Assembly (NCBI GenBank): GCA_021463145.1
Contig: JAJTWZ010000004.1
Location: 1-64,000, forward strand
From: Blastocatellia bacterium
GTDB lineage: Bacteria > Acidobacteriota > Blastocatellia > UBA7656 > JADIYM01
Direction of reading: 5' to 3'
DNA: 64,000 nt
Shown: positions 55,206 to 63,524 of the stretch, in pieces
Position numbering within the stretch: position 1 is the first letter of the stretch
Layout: each line of letters starts with the position of its first letter
Notes under the pieces: model-generated
Seen by the model: only the letters and a program-made list of their open reading frames with translations
Told to the model about the DNA's origin: nothing
Databases searched by the model: none
Position numbers and translations under genes: made by a program

Positions 55206-56219
55206 TCACAAAGTAAGTTCGCAGACCAGAATCTCGAGCTGGAGCCTGGGGGTCCCCACCGAGCTCTTGATCGCGGCGTCGACCTCGTCCATCCGGCGAA
55301 TGGCCCGGACGATCGCGCCGGTTTCGACGTGGCGGACCTGGGCGTTGAACTCCGACATTTTCCAGGGCGGAAGCTTCACGGCGGCCTGGACCTCGGCCGC
55401 CGGCGCCTTGCGGCTCATCAATTCCTTGGCGACGAGCATCTTGCGATATGTCGATGCGAGCATTCCGAGAAGGCCGAGCGGCTCTTCGCCCGAGTCGAGC
55501 TGGCGGACGACGACACGGATCGCTCGCGCCCGGTCCCGAGCAAGAATCGCGTCCGTCAGATCCCAGACCTGGTGCTCGCGCGAGCGTGTGACGAGTTGTC
55601 GCACGCTGACCAGGTCGATCGCCCCCGCGCCCGCGTGCGAAACCAGTTTTTCGATCTCCACCGACAGCCGTGTCAGCTCGGTTCCGGCGAGATCGACGAG
55701 CGCCCCCAGCGCCGCGCGATCGATTCGGCCACCCAGCTGTCTGACGCGAGCCTCGGTCCATCGCACCGCCTCGGCTTCCGAATACGTGTCGAATCGAACC
55801 GTCGTGCAGGCCTTCGCGAGTGCGGTCGACGTCTTGCGCCGCTGGTCGAGGGCGTCGGCGATGAAAACGACCACGGCCGAGTCGACTGGACTCTTCAGGT
55901 AGTTCTCGAGCGACTCCTGCGAGCCCTCGCGGATCGCGTCGGCATCGTGCAAGACGACGAGGCGCCGCGGACTCATCATCGGAAGCTGCCTGGCTACGTC
56001 GAAGGCCGTCTCAAGATCGTGCTCCGCGATCGAGAACGAGTCTATGTTGAACGCCCGGAAGGCCTCGTCGACAGTTTCCGTCAGAAGGGCGATCGCTTCG
56101 CGTCTCAGAAAGCGCTCCGGACCGAGGAAGAGATAGAGCGGGGCAACCTGGCCGGCCGAAACCGCCGCCGTGAGGTCGGCTAGAGTAAAGCCCTGGGACT
56201 TCGACCTGCTGCGTGACAT
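55206..56219 (-). CDS. holA: DNA polymerase III delta subunit
   Basis: Clamp-loader subunit that opens the beta clamp. The 337-residue length is typical. Segments seen include VAPLYLFLGPERFLRREAIA, DVARQLPMMSPRRLVVLHDA and VWDLTDAILARDRARAIRVV, as in DnaX-family delta. It follows lptE after 36 bases. leuS-lptE-holA is a common bacterial operon, often followed by nadD; here encapsulin follows instead. Confidence 0.9.
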   Translation of the reverse strand: MSRSRSKSQGFTLADLTAAVSAGQVAPLYLFLGPERFLRREAIALLTETVDEAFRAFNIDSFSIAEHDLETAFDVARQLPMMSPRRLVVLHDADAIREGSQESLENYLKSPVDSAVVVFIADALDQRRKTSTALAKACTTVRFDTYSEAEAVRWTEARVRQLGGRIDRAALGALVDLAGTELTRLSVEIEKLVSHAGAGAIDLVSVRQLVTRSREHQVWDLTDAILARDRARAIRVVVRQLDSGEEPLGLLGMLASTYRKMLVAKELMSRKAPAAEVQAAVKLPPWKMSEFNAQVRHVETGAIVRAIRRMDEVDAAIKSSVGTPRLQLEILVCELTL

Positions 56220-56255
56220 TCGGTACCTCGAATCTCGGCGAGCCGATGGGCCGAC

Positions 56256-56786
56256 TCAGAACGCGCCGTTGAGAATCGTCGAAATGACGCTGGAAGCGAA
56301 CTCGCGCGCGAGACGGTCGAGCGCCGGATCTTCTTCGTTGAAGAACGATTGCGGGTCGCCGGCGAGCTCGTACTCGCCGCGGAAGACCATTCGCTGGTTG
56401 TCGAAGATCACTCGCGACTTCTTCCGGTCGCGAAGAGTCACACCCGTCACGATGACGACCTGGAATACGCGCGTTCTTCCTGTGTCGTCCAGCAGTGCGC
56501 CGCCGGAGCGGACGTCCTTGATTTCGCCCGACAGGACGAGGTCGGCCTGTTCCTGGTCGGTGACGATCCTGAAGCGGCGGTTCCGTCTGAGCAGTTCCTT
56601 CGTCACGGCATCCGTGAAGCGTTGCTCGACGCGGAAACGCAGACTCGGATTCAGGAACGTAGGAACGGCAATTGTCTCGTAGCCGGATCCGATCGATTCA
56701 CCGGTGTCGACGCGTTTGTACTTGCACGCCGAAACGAGCGCGGCTGGCGCCGCGAGCGCCGAAGCGAGCAGTTCGCGGCGCTTCAC
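56256..56786 (-). CDS. lptE: LPS-assembly lipoprotein LptE-like
   Basis: Outer-membrane lipoprotein that plugs LptD in lipopolysaccharide export. The 176-residue protein has a signal with lipobox LVSAC (Cys about 21), then a small alpha/beta domain (YETIAVPTFLNPSLRFRVEQ, VTKELLRRN, LSGEIKDV and FSS...VISTIL). Sequence similarity in this family is weak, and the call relies on the lipobox, size and position between leuS and holA. The start overlaps the leuS stop by 4 bases. Confidence 0.82.
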   Translation of the reverse strand: MKRRELLASALAAPAALVSACKYKRVDTGESIGSGYETIAVPTFLNPSLRFRVEQRFTDAVTKELLRRNRRFRIVTDQEQADLVLSGEIKDVRSGGALLDDTGRTRVFQVVIVTGVTLRDRKKSRVIFDNQRMVFRGEYELAGDPQSFFNEEDPALDRLAREFASSVISTILNGAF

Positions 56787-59323
56787 TTGATCACCACATT
56801 GACGAGCCGCCCCGGAACGACGACCACCTTCGCGATGGACTGTCCTTCGACGAGGGACCTGATGCGTTCGTCCGATAGCGCTGCGGACTCCAGAGCATCT
56901 CTGGATGCATCCGGCGCTACGAAAATCCTGGTCCGGAGCTTTCCGTTCACCTGGACCGGAATCTCGACCGAGTCTTCACGCGCCAGGTCGGCGTCCGACT
57001 CCGGCCACGAAGACTCGGAAAGCGGGCCCGCGTTTCCAGTCAACTCCCACAGTTCCGAGGCAATGTGCGGCGAAAACGGCGCAATCATTCGCGTCAGTGC
57101 CGATATTGCCTCTGCCACGACGGCGCGGTCGTTCGCATCCGGTTCCGATGCGGACTCGGAGAACTCATAGAGCGAGTTCGTGAGTTCCATCAGGGCAGCG
57201 ACGACCGTATTGAGCCGGAATCGGTCTTCGAAGGCATCGGTCGCCCGGCGTACGGTCTGGTGAGTCTTGCGGCGGACCGCGCGCTGGGCGTCGGTCAAGT
57301 CCCCGGATGGGTTTCCGGCGCCGATAATGCTCGATTGCCAGCGGACGACCAGTCGCCAGACCCGCGCCAGATAGCGGAATGCGCCCTCTATGCCGGGATA
57401 CTCCTGAACTCCGGCGGCCGACTTCTTGACCTCCCAGATCATGTCCTTTTCGGGCGGTGAGGCGAAGAGAACGTACAGCCGGGTCGCGTCAGCGCCGAAG
57501 CGGTCGAACATATCGTCAGGTTCGACCACGTTGCCGACGCTCTTCGACATCTTGCGGATCTCGCCCTTCTCTTCGGAGAACATGCAGACCATTCCCTGAT
57601 TTAGCAGCCGCTGGACGGGCTCGTCATGCGTGACGAGACCGATGTCGCGCATGAATTTTGCCCAGAAGCGGCAATAGATCAGGTGCATGTTCGCGTGTTC
57701 TTTCCCTCCGACGTACTGATCGATCGGGAACCAGTAAGCGATTTTTTCGGAATCGAACGGCTTCGACGCATTGTGCGGGTCGCAGTACCGGTAGAAGTAC
57801 CAGGACGAGTCGACGAACGTGTCCATCGTGTCCGTGTCGCGCCGCGCGGGATTCCCGCACGCCGGACAATCTGTGGCGACGTAGGACTCCACGTGATCGA
57901 GTGGCGAACCGCGTTCACCCGTGATCGCCACGCCGTGTGGGAGGATGACCGGTAGTTGATCCTCGGGCACCGGAACGACCCCACATGTCTTGCAGTGGAC
58001 CATCGGAACCGGCGTGCCCCAGTAGCGCTGGCGCGTTATCGTCCAGTCGCGCAGGCGGAACCTGACCCTGCCGGTCCCGAATCCTTCCTTCTCGGCGCGA
58101 GCGACGAGGGATGCGCGAGCATCCGCCGTAGCCATTCCGTTGAAATCATTGGAGTTGCAGAGAACGCCCTCGCCGGATGTCGCATTTTCGACTTCTGTGG
58201 GAAGGGAAGCGGGATCTACGCCTTCGGGCACAATAACCCTGCGGACCGGGAGGTTGAAGGCGGCAGCGAACTCGAAGTCGCGTTCATCGTGGCCCGGAAC
58301 ACTCATCACGGCGCCCGTGCCGTACTCCATGAGCACGTAATTGGCGATCCAGATCGGCACCCGCTCGCCAGAAAACGGGTTCAGCGCAAATGTGCCGGTC
58401 GCGACGCCCCGCTTCGCGAGTTGATCGATTTCACGGGAGGAACGCTTCTCGTTTCGCATCGACGCGACGAGAGCTTCGACGTTGTCCCGGTCGCTCGACC
58501 TGGCGACCAACGAGGAAACGAGGGGATGTTCGGGCGCGAGCATGATTGCGGTCACGCCGAAGATGGTGTCTATCCGGGTCGTGAACACGGTGATCGACTC
58601 GGCGAGCCCTTCGAGGGCGAAGGTGACGTCGGCGCCGGTGCTTCTTCCGATCCAATCGCGCTGCGAGGTAAGGATCCCGTCGGGCCAGCCGTCCTCGATC
58701 TGTTCCATATCGTTGAGCAGCTGGTCGGCGTATTCGGTGATGCGCGCGAACCACTGCTCCTTCTCTTTCTGGACGACTTCCGTGTTACAGCGCCAGCACC
58801 TGCCGTTCTCGGCCTGCTCGTTAGACAGGACGATCTCTTCCCTGGGACACCAGTTGAGAGGGCCGAATTTCCGGTAAATCAGGCCCCGCTTGAACATCTC
58901 GATGAAGAACCACTGGTTCCAGCGATAGTATTCGGGCTCGCAAGTGGCGATCTCGCTCGTCCAGTCGTATCCGATGCCGAGCCGCTCGAGCTGGCGCTTC
59001 ATCTTCGCAATGGATTGCGAAGTAAAGACTTCCGGCGCCATACCGTGTTTGATGGCGGCTTCCTCGGCGGGCTGTCCGAATGCGTCCCATCCGAACGGAT
59101 GGAAGACGTTGAAGCCCCGGAGCCGTTTGTACCAGGCCAGCGCATCGCCGATCGAATAGTTTTCGACGTGGCCCATGTGGAGCCGGCCCGAGGTATACGC
59201 AAGCATTTCGACGACCGTGAATTTCGGGCGAGAAGGATCGGGAGTGACCTCGAACGTCCCGGCTTCGGCCCATCGGGCCTGCCACTTCGCCTCGATCGAT
59301 GCAGGATCGTACTTGTCATTCAT
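56783..59323 (-). CDS. leuS: Leucyl-tRNA synthetase
   Basis: Class Ia synthetase charging tRNA-Leu. About 846 residues: HIGH variant SGRLHMGHVENYSIGD near residue 40, zinc/editing insert (about 220-420), and KMSKS in RKMSKSVGNVVEPDDMFD (about 625). The start ATG at 59323 (MNDKYDPASIEAKWQARWAE) is conserved in position; the earlier ATG at 59353 would add 10 residues, and no clear ribosome binding site supports either. Its stop overlaps lptE, so it leads the leuS-lptE-holA-encapsulin unit. Confidence 0.95.
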   Translation of the reverse strand: MNDKYDPASIEAKWQARWAEAGTFEVTPDPSRPKFTVVEMLAYTSGRLHMGHVENYSIGDALAWYKRLRGFNVFHPFGWDAFGQPAEEAAIKHGMAPEVFTSQSIAKMKRQLERLGIGYDWTSEIATCEPEYYRWNQWFFIEMFKRGLIYRKFGPLNWCPREEIVLSNEQAENGRCWRCNTEVVQKEKEQWFARITEYADQLLNDMEQIEDGWPDGILTSQRDWIGRSTGADVTFALEGLAESITVFTTRIDTIFGVTAIMLAPEHPLVSSLVARSSDRDNVEALVASMRNEKRSSREIDQLAKRGVATGTFALNPFSGERVPIWIANYVLMEYGTGAVMSVPGHDERDFEFAAAFNLPVRRVIVPEGVDPASLPTEVENATSGEGVLCNSNDFNGMATADARASLVARAEKEGFGTGRVRFRLRDWTITRQRYWGTPVPMVHCKTCGVVPVPEDQLPVILPHGVAITGERGSPLDHVESYVATDCPACGNPARRDTDTMDTFVDSSWYFYRYCDPHNASKPFDSEKIAYWFPIDQYVGGKEHANMHLIYCRFWAKFMRDIGLVTHDEPVQRLLNQGMVCMFSEEKGEIRKMSKSVGNVVEPDDMFDRFGADATRLYVLFASPPEKDMIWEVKKSAAGVQEYPGIEGAFRYLARVWRLVVRWQSSIIGAGNPSGDLTDAQRAVRRKTHQTVRRATDAFEDRFRLNTVVAALMELTNSLYEFSESASEPDANDRAVVAEAISALTRMIAPFSPHIASELWELTGNAGPLSESSWPESDADLAREDSVEIPVQVNGKLRTRIFVAPDASRDALESAALSDERIRSLVEGQSIAKVVVVPGRLVNVVIK

Positions 59324-59496
59324 GATGGTAGGTTGAGGATTCGTCTCGTGCATGGAGGCGCCATCATACTCCGCGATTCGGGATCGCCTCAACCGCGTCT
59401 GGATGGACCGGCTGCCACCGGAATACCCATCCGCCGACTCCGCCGCCAACGGGAAACCGCACGTCCGATAACGCGCGATTTTTCCGGCCCGCCATG

Positions 59497-59526
59497 TTGA
59501 CAGGGAGGCATTTCAAATGGTATAAA
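59497..59526 (+). promoter_or_regulatory. Sigma-70 promoter of the H1-like/TPR gene
   Basis: TTGACA (59497-59502), 18-base spacer, TATAAA (59521-59526). The -35 is perfect and the -10 5 of 6. It reads away from leuS and would give a leader of about 80 bases. Confidence 0.75.
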
Positions 59527-59613
59527 CGGCCGATTCGATTCGACTTAGGCACCGTTCCGGCAGGAACGGCTCCGCCAGAGAATCCTTCAGGACCGCCATC
59601 AGAGAGGGGCTCT

Positions 59614-60891
59614 ATGAGGAACTCCCCAGCTAAGGCCAGCAAGGCCAAGCCTGCCACTAAGAAATCAGTAAAACCAACAACAAGAGTCACTTCCGGCGGC
59701 CGCGCTTCTGCTGCGGCTGCGAAGTCGACTGCGAAGTCAAAGACGGCGGCCAGGCCCGAAACGAAGGCAGCAGGTAGGAGGCCGGCACCGGCGAAGCCTG
59801 CGCGTGCCATCAAGGCCGCTCCTGCGAAGGCGGCATCGGCGAGAAAGGCGGTGCCGGCGAAGAAGGCTGCCGTAGCCAAGGCCGCTGTGAAACGACCGGC
59901 AGCGAAAAAGCAACTTGTTGCAAAAAAGGCAGTTCCATCTGCGAAGCCGGCAAAGGCGGCGAAATCTGCAAAGCCGGTTGCGGCCAGGAAGGTGGCAGTT
60001 GTGACCAAGGCAGTTTCGGGTCGGGCGAAGCCGGCTCCGGCCCGGAAACAAGTGGCACCTGCAAAGTCTTTGAAATCAGTCGCTTCGAAGGGCAAGGCTG
60101 CGGCAAAGCCGGTTCCTGTTCGTGCCGGGGTGACGAAAAGGGCCGCGGCTCCAAAGAAAGTCGCTGTGGTGGCGAAGGCGAAACCGGTTCCTGTTCGTCC
60201 CGGGGTGAAGACAAAGGCGGCGGCTCCAAAGAAAATCGCCGTGGTGGCGAAGGCGAAGCCGGCGGCTACCCGAAAGGCCGCAACCCCAGCGCCGAAGCCG
60301 GTCAAGGTGGTCAAGCCCAAGCGAGTCCTTCTCAAGCCATTACCGCCGGTGAAGGCAGAGTTGGTCGCCGTCCGGCCTCCACCTGCACCTTTGCCGAAGG
60401 CGCCGAAGATGGCCGAGGTGCTCAAGTCGCTGGACGCGGCGATGAAGTTCTTCCAGAAGTCGAATTATGCCGCCGCGGCGGACGCCTTCGAGAAGATCGT
60501 CGCCAAATACCCGACGCAGAGCGACATCGTGGCGCTCGTGAGCCGATACGCCGCGATCTGCGAGTCCAAGTTGAAAGCGCCGCCAAAGCTCTCGCAGAGT
60601 CCTGAATCTCTCTATGATCAGGGTGTCGTGGAGATGAACAACGGCAACTTCGAACACGCGATCGAGCTCTTCAAGAAAGCGCTGAAGTCGCAGGCCGAGA
60701 TGCCGCACGTGCTCTATTCACTGGCCGCCGCCCAGGTGCGCTTTGGCAATACGGACGACGGATTGCGTACGTTGGAGCAGGCGGTCGAGAAGCGGGAGAT
60801 TCACCGGTCGAAGGCTCGAATGGATCCCGATTTCCTGTCGTTGCGCGGGGATGCCAGATTCCAGGAACTCGTTGGCCTCGGATCGCTCTGA
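59614..60891 (+). CDS. Histone H1-like Lys/Ala/Pro-rich protein with TPR domain
   Basis: A 425-residue protein of two parts. Residues about 1-290 are almost entirely Lys, Ala, Pro, Val and Arg with K-A-x-x-A-K and P-A-K-A repeats, like eukaryote-type H1 tails and bacterial DNA-compacting proteins. The rest (about 300-420) is a TPR pair: AMKFFQKSNYAAAADAFEKI and SLYDQGVVEMNNGNFEHAIE, then RMDPDFLSLRGDARFQELVG. The ATG at 59614 has AGAGAGGGG 5 bases upstream. Likely a nucleoid-associated or DNA-binding scaffold; the TPR would bind a protein. It ends in GLGSL. A later start cannot be excluded. Confidence 0.85.
   Translation: MRNSPAKASKAKPATKKSVKPTTRVTSGGRASAAAAKSTAKSKTAARPETKAAGRRPAPAKPARAIKAAPAKAASARKAVPAKKAAVAKAAVKRPAAKKQLVAKKAVPSAKPAKAAKSAKPVAARKVAVVTKAVSGRAKPAPARKQVAPAKSLKSVASKGKAAAKPVPVRAGVTKRAAAPKKVAVVAKAKPVPVRPGVKTKAAAPKKIAVVAKAKPAATRKAATPAPKPVKVVKPKRVLLKPLPPVKAELVAVRPPPAPLPKAPKMAEVLKSLDAAMKFFQKSNYAAAADAFEKIVAKYPTQSDIVALVSRYAAICESKLKAPPKLSQSPESLYDQGVVEMNNGNFEHAIELFKKALKSQAEMPHVLYSLAAAQVRFGNTDDGLRTLEQAVEKREIHRSKARMDPDFLSLRGDARFQELVGLGSL
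60106..60255 (+). repeat. Two 75-bp in-frame repeats in the basic domain
   Basis: Copies at 60106-60180 and 60181-60255 each encode 25 residues beginning KPVPVR and ending VAVVAKA or IAVVAKA. They differ at a handful of bases, so they are a recent duplication in the H1-like region. Confidence 0.85.
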
Positions 60892-61015
60892 CCGCTGGAA
60901 CCGGCCTGGCAATCCAAGTGAGGCAATCCACGAGGGGTGCGTTCCTGTACTGTCCGGGCTGTTGAGCTTCCCGTTCGGCCGGTGACGGCATCCACGGATC
61001 GGCGAAGGAGGACGC

Positions 61016-62383
61016 ATGCTGGATGTCGTGATAATGGCTGCAGGACTCGGCACGCGGATGAAGAGTCGCACCGCAAAGGTCCTGCACGCCGTGGGCGGGC
61101 GACCGCTGGTCGCGCACGTGGTGCGAGCGGCCGCGGCAATTGGCGCGGACCGGCTCGTCACGGTTGTCGGCCATCAGGCAGAGTCGGTCGAGGCAGCGGT
61201 GCGCCGGGCAGCCGAGGGCGCTGGCATCCGCAGCATCCATTTCGCGCTGCAGGCAGAACAGTTCGGCACCGGCCACGCCGTTCAGCAGGCCGCCGGATAC
61301 CTCGAGGGCGACACCGTTCTTGTGCTCTCGGGCGACGTGCCAATGCTCGAGGCGACGACGCTCCGGGCTCTCGTCGACTGTCACGCGCTCGAGACGAACG
61401 CGGCCACTCTTTTGTCAGTCAGGCTCGCCGATCCGGCTGGCTACGGCCGCATCGTCCGGTCTGCGAGCGGATCGTTCGAACGGATCGTCGAGCATCGCGA
61501 CGCGACCGAGGCCGAGCGCTCGATCGACGAAATCAATGCGGGGATCTATGCGTTCGATCGGGCGAAGCTCCTTCCGGCGCTCGGACGGCTCTCGACCGGA
61601 AACGACCAGGGCGAGTACTACCTGACGGACGTGCTCGGCATGCTCGTCGCGGACGGCGACCGTGTCGGCGTCGTCTGCCACGGCGACGCGGCGGAGCTTG
61701 CGGGCATCAACACGCGACGCGAGCTCGCCGAAACCGAGGCCCGTCTGAAGCTCCGGACGCTCGGACGGCTCATGGACTCGGGCGTGACGATCGTCGATCC
61801 GCTCACGACCTACGTTGACGACACGGTGACCGTCGGCCGAGACACGGTGCTCCATCCGGGCACGGTGCTGTCGGGGGATTCGGTCGTCGGCGAAGGTTGC
61901 GAGATCGGCCCGAACGCGCAGCTCGTCGACGCGCGCCTCGCGGACGACGTGCACGTGCGCGCGATGAGCGTGGTCGAAAAGGCGTCGATCGCTGCGGGCG
62001 GCCGGATCGGCCCGTTCGCGCGGATCCGTCCTGGGACGGAGCTCGGCGCCGGCGTCCACATTGGAAACTTCGTGGAAGTGAAGAACTCTGTGCTCGGCGC
62101 GGGCGCGAAGGCGAACCACTTGACGTATCTCGGCGATGCCGAGGTCGGTGCGAATTCGAACATCGGCGCCGGGACCGTGACGTGCAACTACGACGGTAAG
62201 AACAAGCACCGCACGACGATTGGGGAGCGGGTGTACATCGGGAGCGACACGATGCTCGTGGCGCCGGTGACCGTCGGCGACGGTGCGAAGACGGGGGCTG
62301 GATCCGTCGTGACGAAGGACGTCGAGCCGGACACGCTCGTGGTGGGGGTGCCGGCGCGCGTCGTCCCGAAACCGAATTCCTGA
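61016..62383 (+). CDS. glmU: UDP-N-acetylglucosamine pyrophosphorylase / glucosamine-1-phosphate N-acetyltransferase
   Basis: Bifunctional enzyme making UDP-GlcNAc for peptidoglycan and lipopolysaccharide. The 455-residue protein has the N-terminal uridyltransferase signature MAAGLGTRMKSRTAKVLHAV and the C-terminal left-handed beta-helix with hexapeptide repeats (GAGVHIGNFVEVKNSVLGAG), the acetyl-transfer site KANHLTYLGDAEVG and CNYDGKNKHRT. GAAGGAGG lies 7 bases before the ATG. It follows the H1-like/TPR gene by 124 bases. Confidence 0.97.
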   Translation: MLDVVIMAAGLGTRMKSRTAKVLHAVGGRPLVAHVVRAAAAIGADRLVTVVGHQAESVEAAVRRAAEGAGIRSIHFALQAEQFGTGHAVQQAAGYLEGDTVLVLSGDVPMLEATTLRALVDCHALETNAATLLSVRLADPAGYGRIVRSASGSFERIVEHRDATEAERSIDEINAGIYAFDRAKLLPALGRLSTGNDQGEYYLTDVLGMLVADGDRVGVVCHGDAAELAGINTRRELAETEARLKLRTLGRLMDSGVTIVDPLTTYVDDTVTVGRDTVLHPGTVLSGDSVVGEGCEIGPNAQLVDARLADDVHVRAMSVVEKASIAAGGRIGPFARIRPGTELGAGVHIGNFVEVKNSVLGAGAKANHLTYLGDAEVGANSNIGAGTVTCNYDGKNKHRTTIGERVYIGSDTMLVAPVTVGDGAKTGAGSVVTKDVEPDTLVVGVPARVVPKPNS

Positions 62384-62914
62384 GCTCCGCGTCCTCTGCG
62401 TTATCCGGGCGGTCTCACCGAGAAACTCGTGCCGACGGCCGGGTTACCCGCAGAGGCGCACCGACGCGCGCTTTCTTGTCGAAGCGGAGTGGGCGCATTT
62501 TCACGGGAAGTGCGTTCGGGATACTTGCCCACGTCAAGTGTTCGGATGACAGACGAATGAATCCTGTTGGATCGGATGCTACCCGACTTCTCTGGTCAGA
62601 ACTCTGGAGGGACCGGGTCGAGGCAGAGAGTGTGCCTGGAACGACCATATATGCCACGAGCCGGGTGAAGGGATTTCTGACAAGCAATGACGGCGGCGAC
62701 AGGAGGCAGGATGAAAGAATTAACGAAGAAACGCTAAACAGGGCCGATGCGAGCGTTAAGCCAAGTGTGGACGCGGCATCTGGCTAAGCGCATGCTAAGT
62801 ACTAAGCGAAACAGGATCGGTATGATCCTCAGTCAGATCACGGTCGGAGGCCCAATCTGTGCCACAGCATTCGAGACTGACGGCACATAATTTCGGCTTC
62901 TTCGAGCCTCTTCC
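62384..62914. other. Gap without a supported gene
   Basis: About 530 bases after glmU. It opens with an inverted repeat: CCTCTGCG (62393-62400) and CGCAGAGG (62449-62456). The only longer plus-strand frame (62476-62787) has no recognisable features and poor composition. The base composition is less GC-rich than around it, and TAAGC recurs near 62757-62805. Possibly a junction with a transferred or decayed segment. Confidence 0.5.
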
Positions 62915-63133
62915 TTACTTCGCCTTCTTGAGCGTCGCCGGTTGGCCCTTGCGGCCTATCGGGATAATCGTCCCGCCCGCCAGGCGGACTTGAACCATCG
63001 CCCCGTCCGGAATCGGAATCGGCTCTTTCGGCGATTCGGACCTGGGACTGGTCGGCCTACGAAAGGTCCCTATCAAGAGCCCCTGCAATCTCGGGTCCGA
63101 AGGACTGATCGTTCCTAGTGTAAACTTCGCCAT
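62915..63133 (-). CDS. Small hypothetical protein
   Basis: A 72-residue product starting MAKFTLGTISPSDPRLQGLL at 63133, with GAGAAGA about 6 bases upstream. It contains a Pro- and Ser-rich middle (RRPTSPRSESPKEPIPIP) and a beta-like end. No family known. Its start overlaps the end of the next predicted gene by 77 bases, so one of the two may be spurious. Confidence 0.4.
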   Translation of the reverse strand: MAKFTLGTISPSDPRLQGLLIGTFRRPTSPRSESPKEPIPIPDGAMVQVRLAGGTIIPIGRKGQPATLKKAK

Positions 63134-63524
63134 TAGGGTCTTCTCTCCAGTTGTTTTCGGCCATCTCGACGTGCGCATCCTGCCAACTTCGCCCGCCAGA
63201 TGACAGTTGCATAGAATACGACTCGGGTTCCAGCGTTACAAGTACCGTTAGCTGTCCGACGTCGAGCATTGAGTAGCGGCCTCCGGCCCGGAGAGCCAGC
63301 GACAGGCCGGTCGTGCGGTCCACGTGGCACGTGACGGCCGGCCCTTCGCTGGCGCTCCGGGTACGCCTCGCCAAGACCGTCCGTCGCGGTAGCCGCCAGC
63401 GCCAGTCTTGCTTCGCGTCAACTGATGTCGCGAAGAAAGCGCGTCCCAGGGCAAGGCCGCAGAGGCTTGTCGCGAAGGAAGCCTGTCCCCAAGAAACTCT
63501 CAATAGCGAGGAGCCCCAGGCCAT
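63057..63524 (-). CDS. Hypothetical protein
   Basis: A 155-residue frame on the minus strand. Only the C-terminal half (about 60-155, CHVDRTTGLSLALRAGGRYS, then MLDVGQLTVLVTLEPESYSM) looks like a protein; the N-terminal part is Arg- and Ala-rich and may be noncoding, so a later start is possible. It overlaps both neighbours. Unknown function. Confidence 0.3.
   Translation of the reverse strand: MAWGSSLLRVSWGQASFATSLCGLALGRAFFATSVDAKQDWRWRLPRRTVLARRTRSASEGPAVTCHVDRTTGLSLALRAGGRYSMLDVGQLTVLVTLEPESYSMQLSSGGRSWQDAHVEMAENNWREDPNGEVYTRNDQSFGPEIAGALDRDLS

Noticed and set aside
62476-62787. 103-codon plus-strand frame after glmU
   Set aside because: No ribosome binding site, no recognised features and poor composition; treated as non-coding.
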